From assembly GCA_016190445.1 (NCBI GenBank), contig JACPQL010000005.1:30733-94732 (forward strand): a stretch of 64,000 nt of DNA, given 5' to 3'. Below are positions 10,066 through 17,819 of the stretch, one piece after another. The stretch is from Chloroflexota bacterium (lineage in GTDB: Bacteria > Chloroflexota > Dehalococcoidia > Lucifugimonadales > JACPQL01). The notes under the pieces are model-generated. The model ran no database searches, was not told where the DNA came from, and saw only the letters and a list, made by a program, of their open reading frames with translations. The translations under genes were made by a program, and so were the position numbers. Numbering within the stretch: position 1 is the stretch's first letter; every line of letters starts with the position of its first letter.

Positions 10066-11259
10066 CTACCGCACCACGCCCGCCTGCCGCAGACTGGCCA
10101 CTTGCTGAGGAGTATAGCCAAGCCCCCTCAGCACCTCGTCGGTGTGCTGCCCCAAGAGAGGCGCAGGCAACCTCACCCGGGGCTCCTTGCGACTGGCCGA
10201 CAGCTTGAACGGCGCGTTGGCCATGGTGACCCGGCCAGCAACAGGATGGTCCTGCTGCACAAACATCTCGTTGGCCACCACCTGCGCGTCCCGGGGCACG
10301 TCCTCCCGCTCCACCACCGCCGCGCAGGGCACCCCTGCCTCCTGGAGGCGGGGCAGCCAGTGGTCGCGAGGGGCCTTGGCAAAGGCATCCCCCAGCACCG
10401 AGAAGAGCGCATCCGCATTCCTGGTCCGGCCGGCGTAGCTGCCGAAGCGCTCGTCCTCCGCCAGGTGCTCCAGCCCCAGGACACGGCACGCAGCCCGGAA
10501 CTGGTGGTTCTCCGACGCCACAAAGTTGATCCAGAGGCCGTCGGCGCACAGATAGCAGAAGGCGACGGCACTGGGCTTGGAGCCAGACAGGGGCGTGTCG
10601 TCACCCTCCACCCACACCAGGGCCTGCATCTGCATGGCTACGCCCTGGTTCAGCAGCGAGCACTCCACCTTCTGGCCCAGCCCCGTCTTCTCCCGTTGCC
10701 AGAGGGCCACCACTACAGCGTAGGCCATGTCCATGCAGCCCGACATGTCGTTGATCATCACCACGGAGGGTATGGGCGTGCCGTCAGGAAGACGCCTGGT
10801 GGAGAGCACACCGGAGCGGGACTGGGCCACGATGTCATAGCCAGGAAGATGTGCCTCAGGCCCGTCCTCACCAAAGCCGCTCACGCTGGCGTAGACCAGC
10901 CTGGGGTTGAGACCGGCCAGGGTATCGTAGTCCAGGCCAACGCGCTTGGCCGTGCCTGGACGCAGGTTGATAATAAAGGCATCGGCCCACCGGGCCAGCC
11001 GGTGGACCACCTCTCTGCCCTCCTCCCGGCGGGCGTCCAGGGAGATGCTCCGCTTGTTGCGGTTGAGCGCCAAGAAGGCGTGGCTCAGGCCCGAAGCGGC
11101 CAGTTTGGCGCTGGTGCCCCGGTGGCGTGTGCCGTCGCCCTCCAGGGTCTCCACCTTAATCACCTCCGCGCCCTGGTCCGCCAGGTACATGGCCGCGCCA
11201 GGCCCGAAGTAGACCTGGGCCATGTCCACAACCTTGATGCCTTCCAGCGGCAGCCCCAT
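10066..11259 (-). CDS. Family III CoA-transferase (CaiB/BaiF)
   Basis: MGLPLEGIKVVDMAQVYFGPGAAMYLADQGAEVIKVETLEGDGTRHRG; PGYDIVAQSRSGVLS; ORF start trimmed to internal Met. Confidence 0.93.
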   Translation of the reverse strand: MGLPLEGIKVVDMAQVYFGPGAAMYLADQGAEVIKVETLEGDGTRHRGTSAKLAASGLSHAFLALNRNKRSISLDARREEGREVVHRLARWADAFIINLRPGTAKRVGLDYDTLAGLNPRLVYASVSGFGEDGPEAHLPGYDIVAQSRSGVLSTRRLPDGTPIPSVVMINDMSGCMDMAYAVVVALWQREKTGLGQKVECSLLNQGVAMQMQALVWVEGDDTPLSGSKPSAVAFCYLCADGLWINFVASENHQFRAACRVLGLEHLAEDERFGSYAGRTRNADALFSVLGDAFAKAPRDHWLPRLQEAGVPCAAVVEREDVPRDAQVVANEMFVQQDHPVAGRVTMANAPFKLSASRKEPRVRLPAPLLGQHTDEVLRGLGYTPQQVASLRQAGVVR

Positions 11260-11287
11260 TTCCCTGCCACCTCCGCGATGTAGACCA

Positions 11288-12460
11288 CTAGCCCCTGGGC
11301 AGACCGAGCCCCCGCATGGCGATGATGTTGCGCTGCACCTCAGAGGTCCCCGCCGCAATGGTGGCGCTCACGGCCTGAAGGTACAGGTCCTCGATGCGCC
11401 CACCAAAAGGAGCCAGGCCCTCCTCAGCGGTGAGCTGCCCACGGAGGCCCAGCAGGTTAATGCCCACACCAGCCACCCGCTGGAGCATCTCGGAGCCGAA
11501 CACCTTGGAGATGGAGGCCTCCTTATTAGGGACCAGCCCCTGGCCCTGCATCCATGCCACCCGGTAGGCCAGCAGCCGCGACACCTCCACGTTCACCAGC
11601 AGGTCCGCCAGGGCGCAGCGCACCCGCAGGTCCTGCCAGAGAGACCCACCGTCAGCCCGGGTCTCGCGGGCGTAGGCCACCAGTCGCTCCACGGCCTTGC
11701 GACCAACGGCGGCGTACTGCACACCGGAGCGCTCGAAGTCCAGGAGTGTGGTGGCCACATACCAGCCCCTGTTCTCGGGCCCCATCATGTTCCCCCGAGG
11801 CACCCGCACATTGTCAAAGAAGGTCATGTTGAACCCGGAGCGCCCCGTCATCTGGGTGATGGGCTTGACGGAGATGCCCGGCGTCTTCATGTCCACCAGA
11901 AAGTAAGATATCCCTCTGTGCTTGGAGGCGGTGGGGTCGGTGCGGGCCAGGACGTGGATCCAGTCAGACTGCTGTGCCTGGCTGGTCCACACCTTGACCC
12001 CGTTGATCACATAGTCGTCGCCGTCGCGCACGGCCCTGGTCTGGAGAGAGGCCAGGTCCGAGCCCGACTCCGGCTCGCTGAACCCCTGGCACCAGAACAC
12101 CTCCGCCCTTGCTATGGGCGGCAAGAAGGCGCGCCTCTGCTCCTCGGTGCCGTGGACAATGAGACAGGGGCCCACCATCCGGGGTCCCTGCCCGCCGGTG
12201 GGGGCGTTGGCTGAGACCGCCTCCTCCCGGAATATGGTCTGAGCGACCTGCGAGGCCCCCCTACCTCCGTACTCTTGGGGCCAGGCCATGGTGAGCCATC
12301 CCCTACGGGCCAGCTTCTTTTCCAGCTCCTGGGCCGCCTCGAACCACTCGGGCGTGTCCTGGAAAAGCGACTCGCCCCGCCACTCGGCGCGTAGGAACTG
12401 TCGCACCTCCTGGCGAAAGCTCTCCTCCTCTGGCGTAAACCCAAAGTCCATCGCCCTCAC
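11288..12460 (-). CDS. Acyl-CoA dehydrogenase family protein
   Basis: 390 aa; WLTMAWPQEYGGRGAS, WCQGFSEPESGSDLASLQTRAV, AAGTSEVQRNIIAMRGLGLPRG. Confidence 0.94.
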   Translation of the reverse strand: MRAMDFGFTPEEESFRQEVRQFLRAEWRGESLFQDTPEWFEAAQELEKKLARRGWLTMAWPQEYGGRGASQVAQTIFREEAVSANAPTGGQGPRMVGPCLIVHGTEEQRRAFLPPIARAEVFWCQGFSEPESGSDLASLQTRAVRDGDDYVINGVKVWTSQAQQSDWIHVLARTDPTASKHRGISYFLVDMKTPGISVKPITQMTGRSGFNMTFFDNVRVPRGNMMGPENRGWYVATTLLDFERSGVQYAAVGRKAVERLVAYARETRADGGSLWQDLRVRCALADLLVNVEVSRLLAYRVAWMQGQGLVPNKEASISKVFGSEMLQRVAGVGINLLGLRGQLTAEEGLAPFGGRIEDLYLQAVSATIAAGTSEVQRNIIAMRGLGLPRG

Positions 12461-12509
12461 CCCCTCTAGCGACGCCGCTGCCCCACTTTATGGAAGCGAT
12501 GTCCCTCTG

Positions 12510-12956
12510 TCAATCGGAGCCGTCTGCCAGACCCCCATCGCCATCGCGCTGCTGCCCGAGCGCACGGTACAGGGGCAAGAGATGAGAACTGATCTGCGTC
12601 CCGGGCCGCCGCTGCCGCACCATCTCAATGCCCTCCTCCAGAGGGATACCCCGGCTCATGGCCAGGTGGCAGGCCACCACAAAAGGTGAGCGGCTGACCC
12701 CTTCACTACAATGCACCAGGACCCTGTGGCTCCTGGCCAACTCCCTCAGCTCCGCCAGCGCCCAGGCCAGGGCCTGGGGCGGGTTCCCCATGCCGTCCAC
12801 CATCTCCACCAGGCGCCACGCAAATCCCTCCAGGGCCAGGAAGGTGGGGAACCCGTTGAGGCACAGCACGCCAGTGATGCCCCGGGCCCGCAGGCCCCGG
12901 TAGTCCAGCGCGTCCTCAATGGCGCCGACGGCGATATCCTTGGTGATCCAGTCCAT
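12510..12956 (-). CDS. Dual-specificity (cysteine) protein phosphatase-like protein
   Basis: Translation contains VLVHCSEGVSRSPFVVACHLA, the HCxxGxxRS phosphatase signature; start chosen at MDWITKDIAVG. Confidence 0.85.
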   Translation of the reverse strand: MDWITKDIAVGAIEDALDYRGLRARGITGVLCLNGFPTFLALEGFAWRLVEMVDGMGNPPQALAWALAELRELARSHRVLVHCSEGVSRSPFVVACHLAMSRGIPLEEGIEMVRQRRPGTQISSHLLPLYRALGQQRDGDGGLADGSD

Positions 12957-13069
12957 AGCGCGTGGCCGTAGCTTACGCCACGCGAGCAGTCTGGACAAGT
13001 GGGGCGCAAGAGGCCACAATGTTGCGGGCCGACCCGATGGGCGGGACAACTCATCAGACCACAAGTTCA

Positions 13070-13094
13070 GGGCCGGAGCTAGTGGCTCCGGCCC
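13070..13094. promoter_or_regulatory. Perfect 10-bp-stem hairpin in the 5' leader of the cyclase gene
   Basis: GGGCCGGAGC-TAGTG-GCTCCGGCCC followed by TTCCAAATGAGGAGGCATTATG (RBS and start). Confidence 0.5.
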
Positions 13095-13113
13095 TTCCAA
13101 ATGAGGAGGCATT

Positions 13114-14046
13114 ATGACCGCACCAGACCTGGACGAACTGGGCACCAAGGTGCGCAACTGGGGCCGGTGGGGGCCAGACGATGAGCGAGGCACTCTGAAC
13201 TTCATCACGCCGCAGAAGGTGGCCCAGGCGGCGGGCCTGGTCCGCCAGGGTAAGGTGTTCTCCCTGGCCATCCCCTTTGACCGCGACGGCCCCCAGACGG
13301 GGCGAAGGCGCCGCACCAACCCCATCCACACCATGGCCCTGGACGGCGGCGACTTCGCCGCTACCGGCGGCGAGAACGGCCTGGGCATCGCCGACGACAT
13401 GGTGGTCATGTTCCTTCAGTGTGCCACCCAGTGGGACTCCCTGGCCCACGTCTTCTGGAAGGGCAAGCTGTACAACGGCCACGGCTGGGAGGTTATCACC
13501 AGCTCCGGCGCCCAAAAGAACAGCATAGATAAGGTGGCCAGGGGCATCATCTCCCGCGGCGTGCTCCTGGACCTGGCGCGGTCCAAGGGCGTGGAGATGC
13601 TGGAGGCGGGCTACGTCGTTACCCCCCAGGACATGGACGCCTGCGCCAAGGCCCAGGGGGTGGAGGTGGCCTCCGGCGACGTGCTCCTCCTCCGCACCGG
13701 GTACATGAGGAAGTTCACCATGGAGCGCGACCGGGATGCCTACATGGGCACCATGCCGGGCATTGGCCTGGAGGTGGCCCCCTGGCTCCACCGGCGGGAG
13801 GTGGCCGCCGTGGCCGCGGACACCATGGCGGTAGAGGTGATGCCCAGCCAGGTCCCCGGAGTGCGCATCCCATTGCACGTGCTCCTGATCCGGGACATGG
13901 GCATGACCCTGGGGGAGATGTTCAACCTGGACGAACTGGCGGAGGACTGCGCGCGGGACGGCGTGTATGAGTTCCTGTTCGTGGGGCCGCCTCTGCCTGT
14001 CACAAGGGCAGTGGGCTCGCCGGTCAACCCTCTGGCCGCCAAGTAG
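13114..14046 (+). CDS. Cyclase family protein (kynurenine formamidase-like metal-dependent hydrolase)
   Basis: 310 aa; WGRWGPDDERGTLNFITP, LAIPFDRDGPQTG, AVEVMPSQVPGVRIPLHVLLIRDMGMTLGEMFNLDELA. Confidence 0.85.
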   Translation: MTAPDLDELGTKVRNWGRWGPDDERGTLNFITPQKVAQAAGLVRQGKVFSLAIPFDRDGPQTGRRRRTNPIHTMALDGGDFAATGGENGLGIADDMVVMFLQCATQWDSLAHVFWKGKLYNGHGWEVITSSGAQKNSIDKVARGIISRGVLLDLARSKGVEMLEAGYVVTPQDMDACAKAQGVEVASGDVLLLRTGYMRKFTMERDRDAYMGTMPGIGLEVAPWLHRREVAAVAADTMAVEVMPSQVPGVRIPLHVLLIRDMGMTLGEMFNLDELAEDCARDGVYEFLFVGPPLPVTRAVGSPVNPLAAK

Positions 14047-14158
14047 CCCCAAGGGTGCCCTTGCCTGCCCCACGCCCTCTGCTTATAATCGGGCCACCTT
14101 AGAAGAAGGTCGCTGAAATAAGAGGTGTCCAGAGGGGCTTTGCCCCTTTGGCGGGGGC

Positions 14159-14256
14159 CTGGGGGTGTCCCCCAGATACAGTTCTTACCCCCTTCCTGGC
14201 CAGGAAGGGGGTAAGGGGGATGGTCGTCCTGACGCGTCGGGATTCATCACCCTGTT
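14159..14256. repeat. Intergenic palindrome-rich repeat, copy A (~98 bp)
   Basis: ctgggggtgtcccccagataca...ttacccccttcctggccaggaagggggtaa...gacgcgtcgggattcatcaccctg; near-identical to 18851-18948. Confidence 0.88.
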
Positions 14257-14295
14257 AGGTCCGGTACAAAAGGCGCCGGAAGGAGGAAGGCTGCC

Positions 14296-14616
14296 ATGAG
14301 CCTGGGCAACGTCTATGCGCTCGCCGGAGGGACCACCAAGGCCACCACCCGCGAGGAGTGGGAGCGTGCACTGGCGCAGGTGTGGGACAGGGCGTCCCGC
14401 GCTATCAGTGGCGCCCGTGGCTTCAGGAGCATGCGGGCCATGTGGAACACGGAGAACAACCGCCAGGCCATCATCATGGGGGAGTGGGAGACCCTGGCTG
14501 ACCGCCTGAACTACGAGGCGACGGTCGCTTCCGAGGTGAGGTCAACCTTCAACCCTCTCTTTGTGGAGATGCCCCTCCGCCCCAAATACGTGGTGGTGCG
14601 CGAGACCCTCAAATAG
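14296..14616 (+). CDS. Small uncharacterised protein, possibly antibiotic-biosynthesis-monooxygenase (ABM/dimeric alpha-beta barrel) like
   Basis: 106 aa ORF with good RBS (GGAAGGAGGAAGG), contiguous with the UGSC locus; fold assignment tentative. Confidence 0.6.
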   Translation: MSLGNVYALAGGTTKATTREEWERALAQVWDRASRAISGARGFRSMRAMWNTENNRQAIIMGEWETLADRLNYEATVASEVRSTFNPLFVEMPLRPKYVVVRETLK

Positions 14617-14629
14617 GCAGGAGGCATTG

Positions 14630-15196
14630 ATGAGCTTTGCCGATGGCGGCTTCGTGGTGCTCAACCCTGTGGGAGAGGTGGGCCGCCAGCGCGCCCAGGA
14701 GAAGCTGTCGCCCCGGCTGAGCAGCCTGGCCACCAAGAGGCTCGGTCTCCTGGACGACGGCTTCTCGGGCAGCGACATCTATTTCAAGGAGATAGAGCGC
14801 CTGCTGCGCGAGGGGTCCCCAGACCTGGTGACCCGCCACTGGGTAAAGGAGATACTCTCCCGCCCAGCTCCCCAATCGCTGGTGGAGGAGGTCGCCTCTC
14901 AGTCCGACGCCGTCATCGTGGGGCTGTGCGCCTGAGGGTCCTGTACGTCGGGCTGTATGCACGACGCGAACAACCTGGAGCAGCGGGGGATACCCACTGT
15001 CACTATCGCCCACGACAACTTCGTGGCGGCGGCCCGCGCCCAGGCAAGAGTCCTGGGCCGGCCCAACCTGAAGCTGGCGGTAATGCCACGCCCCATGCCC
15101 ACCTGGGACGCGGACACCCAGCGGGCAGTATGCGCCAGGCTGTACCGCCAGGTACTGGAGGGCCTGCTAGATCACGTCCCCGCAGCCGCACGCTAG
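14630..15196 (+). CDS. UGSC-motif family selenoprotein; Sec encoded by in-frame TGA at 14933-14935 (188 aa)
   Basis: Reads VIVGLCA-U-GSCTSGCMHDANNLEQRGIPTVTIAHDNFVAAARAQARVLG through TGA to TAG; CAGGAGG RBS before ATG 14630; ORF track splits it into 14561-14935 and 14957-15196, which are in the same frame. Confidence 0.9.
14946..14966 (+). promoter_or_regulatory. Candidate bacterial SECIS element of UGSC gene 1
   Basis: CGTCG-G-GC-TGTAT-GC-A-CGACG hairpin; apical loop begins 18 nt after the TGA. Confidence 0.6.
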
Positions 15197-15220
15197 GCCA
15201 CGGGATCGACTGGAGGACCA

Positions 15221-15760
15221 ATGCCCATCTACGAGTTCGAGGGAAAGCGCCCCAGCATCGGCGCCTCATCCTATGTGCACCCCACTGCCGTCCTCATCGG
15301 CGACATAGTCATAGGGGAAGGGTGCTGGATCGGCCCCAACACGACCATTCGCGCCGACTACGGCAAGATCCGCCTGGGGGACTTCTCCAACATCCAGGAC
15401 AACTGCGTGCTGCACGGCATGGAGACCACCCTGGGGAGGTACTCCCACCTGGGACACGCCTGCGTGGTGCACGGAGCCACCCTGGGAGAGCACATACTGG
15501 TGGCGATGAACGCGGCGGTCCTGGACGGCGCGGTCATAGGCGACTGGTGCGTCGTCGCCGCCGGCTCGGTGGTCGCGCCCAGGGCCCGGATCCCAGCGAA
15601 GAAGATGGTCATGGGTGTGCCAGCCGCCATCGTGGGCGATGCCCCGCCGGACCGTGAGCGTAACTTCGACTGGACCCATACCAAGGGCTACCTGGGCCTC
15701 CCCAAACGCTACCGCGAGGGCCTGAAGGAGATATCCCTGGACGAGGTCAGGGCACAGTAG
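15221..15760 (+). CDS. Gamma-class carbonic anhydrase / left-handed beta-helix family protein
   Basis: 179 aa hexapeptide repeats: IGDIVIGEGCWIGPNTTIRADYGKIRLGDFSNIQDNCVLHG, GHACVVHGATLGEHILVAMNAAVLDGAVIG. Confidence 0.9.
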   Translation: MPIYEFEGKRPSIGASSYVHPTAVLIGDIVIGEGCWIGPNTTIRADYGKIRLGDFSNIQDNCVLHGMETTLGRYSHLGHACVVHGATLGEHILVAMNAAVLDGAVIGDWCVVAAGSVVAPRARIPAKKMVMGVPAAIVGDAPPDRERNFDWTHTKGYLGLPKRYREGLKEISLDEVRAQ

Positions 15761-15766
15761 GTGCCA

Positions 15767-15790
15767 TTGCAAAAGCTGAACAGCTTTGCA
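15767..15790. repeat. Degenerate TGCAAA-type stem-loop after stop codon
   Basis: TTGCAAAAGCTG-AA-CAGCTTTGCA, arms match with one bulge; resembles 10036-10062 and 63900-63926. Confidence 0.5.
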
Positions 15791-15819
15791 CCGGCAGCCC
15801 AGAAAGGAAGGCACCACCA

Positions 15820-16011
15820 GTGACCACGGTGGAACAGGTCCAGAAGGCCGTCGCTGAGGCGATGAAGGAGGCTATGGCCCGCAACGGCGCCGCCACCAGG
15901 CTCCTGCCATTCACCGCGGCGGAGATCAGGTTCATTCAGGACGTGGTCGCAGGCGCCCTCGCCAGGGTGCTGGTGGTGGATACCCAGGAGCAAGGCGGTC
16001 CCACGGCGTAA
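15820..16011 (+). CDS. Small uncharacterised protein (63 aa)
   Basis: ORF MTTVEQVQKAVAEAMKEAMARNGAATRLLPFTAAEIRFIQDVVAGALARVLVVDTQ between gamma-CA and the GLPV/PPT gene, co-directional; AAGGAAGG upstream. Confidence 0.6.
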   Translation: MTTVEQVQKAVAEAMKEAMARNGAATRLLPFTAAEIRFIQDVVAGALARVLVVDTQEQGGPTA

Positions 16012-16040
16012 AGGGCGCCAGGGCATCGGAGACGCTGAGA

Positions 16041-17117
16041 ATGGAACTCAAGGCTGAGCAAGTGCGGGTGGCCTCGTACTGGGAATGGCTGGAGCTGGCC
16101 TACCAGCGGCGGTGGACCGACGGCCTGCCGGTGGTCCCACCCACACCCGACAGGGTGGAGACCATGGTGGCTTATCTGGGGCGAGACCCCCAGGAGGTCG
16201 TCGGCGAGGTACCCCCTTCCTACGGGAAGGCCACCATCGAGAAGCTGGCCGTAAACTCGGTGATGGCGGGCTGTCTCCCGGAGCACTTCCCTGTGGTGGT
16301 GGCCGCGGTGGAGGCCATGCTGGACCCGTTCTTCAACCTGAATGGCGTGCAGACCACCACCCACGGCAGCGAGCCTCTGATAATAGTCCACGGGCCGGTG
16401 GTCCGGGAGCTGGGCTTCAATACTGGCGTGGCCGTGTTCGGCAAGGGCTCCAGAGCCAACGCCACCATAGGGCGGGCGGCAAAGCTGGCGCTTTGGAACA
16501 TCGGCGGCAGCTATCCAGGGGAGCCCGACCGCACCAACTTCGGGCACCCCGGCATGTGGTCCTTCTGTATTGCCGAGAACCAGGACTACGCCGCGCCAGG
16601 ATGGGAGCCACTCCACGTAGAGCGGGGTATCGCCCTGGGCAAGAGCGCGGTAACGGTCTTCTCCTGCGAGGGCCCGCAGACCGTGGGCGACTACGGCGCC
16701 GCCAAGCCGATCCTGGACGCCATCCGCCGGGACCTGCGCTTCATGGGGCAGCGCATGGGCCAGAAGCTACTGGTCTTCAACCCGGAGGTGGCCAACATAC
16801 TCTCCTCCCAGGGGTGGACCAAGAACGCTGTGCGCCGGTACCTCTGGGAGAACACCAAGGTGACCGTGGCGGAGCTGCGTGAGCCCGGCTCCGACGGCTC
16901 GGTGGCCGGCACCGCCGACGAGTACGCCCGCATGGTCTACCCGGAGTGGATAGACATGTCCCGCCCCGACTTCCAGGTGCCCATCTGCCCTGGGCCGGAG
17001 GACATCATGGTCCTGGTCACCGGAGGCACCGGCAAGATCACCGTCTGCTGCACCGGCTGGACCTTCGGCGGCCGCGCCGTCACTAGGGAGATACCCCAGC
17101 CGGCGGGCCGCCGCTAG
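16041..17117 (+). CDS. Uncharacterised ~360 aa protein, paralogue of 25928-26968 (here called GLPV-PPT family), linked to UGSC selenoprotein
   Basis: TDGLPVVPPTPDRVETMVAYLGRDPQEVVG, SRANATIGRAAKLALWNIGG, GWEPLHVERG, PEDIMVLVTGG motifs shared with 25928-26968. Confidence 0.85.
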   Translation: MELKAEQVRVASYWEWLELAYQRRWTDGLPVVPPTPDRVETMVAYLGRDPQEVVGEVPPSYGKATIEKLAVNSVMAGCLPEHFPVVVAAVEAMLDPFFNLNGVQTTTHGSEPLIIVHGPVVRELGFNTGVAVFGKGSRANATIGRAAKLALWNIGGSYPGEPDRTNFGHPGMWSFCIAENQDYAAPGWEPLHVERGIALGKSAVTVFSCEGPQTVGDYGAAKPILDAIRRDLRFMGQRMGQKLLVFNPEVANILSSQGWTKNAVRRYLWENTKVTVAELREPGSDGSVAGTADEYARMVYPEWIDMSRPDFQVPICPGPEDIMVLVTGGTGKITVCCTGWTFGGRAVTREIPQPAGRR

Positions 17118-17203
17118 CGGGTCCCTGAAACAGAGAGCCCACTGGGAGCCCAACCCCCCCTGGCGGACTCGCCAGGCAGGAATTCCGGCAAGGAGGCTTT
17201 GGT

Positions 17204-17725
17204 ATGGCGACTCAGCCACCCACCCCAGGGCCCAGCCAGCTCGCGATCACAGCCCAGGACCAATACAGAGAGTGCGCTGCTTCCTGGCGAGCGCATGACC
17301 GCAACATCTGGCAGATCCCCGCAGTCATCGCGCTGCTCGACGGCGCTGGCCTCGTTTCCGCCTTTGGCTTGCCGCTCACCATGCTGATGCGGGAGGCAGT
17401 GGTGGGGGTGGCACTCCTCCTGACGCTAGCCCTCACATACGCCTTGGCAGCGCATCGCCATTGGGCCCAGGTGGAGCGCCAGACTCTTGTGACCATAGAG
17501 GTCCAGGCCCAACAGGTCCCCTTGCTTCACTGGCCCGGCCCACGAGACAGAAACGCCCGCGCCAGCGACTATTGGCACACACAGGACGCGCCCTGGTGGT
17601 ACTGGAAGTCAGCCTATGTACTCCTCTTCATAGCTATGTTGCTGGTCATAGTGCTGTTGATAGCGCTGCTGGTCCTCAACCCCATCTTCCCAGACCTGGC
17701 CCGGGAAGCACCGGCAGTGCGGTGA
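17204..17725 (+). CDS. Membrane protein of unknown function
   Basis: 173 aa with several hydrophobic segments (AVVGVALLLTLALTYALAAH, YVLLFIAMLLVIVLLIALLVL); GGAGG RBS. Confidence 0.7.
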   Translation: MATQPPTPGPSQLAITAQDQYRECAASWRAHDRNIWQIPAVIALLDGAGLVSAFGLPLTMLMREAVVGVALLLTLALTYALAAHRHWAQVERQTLVTIEVQAQQVPLLHWPGPRDRNARASDYWHTQDAPWWYWKSAYVLLFIAMLLVIVLLIALLVLNPIFPDLAREAPAVR

Positions 17726-17819
17726 AAAAGGGGAGTGCACAAAGCTCTGGGCCGTCACCAGGGAAATACCGGAGCACATGGGCCGCCGCTGAACACACCT
17801 TTTCAAGGAGGTACCCTAC

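Noticed and set aside
14957-15196. Independent 79-aa gene MHDANNLEQRG...
   Set aside because: No own RBS evident and in frame with the upstream ORF through TGA; explained as the C-terminal part of the UGSC selenoprotein.
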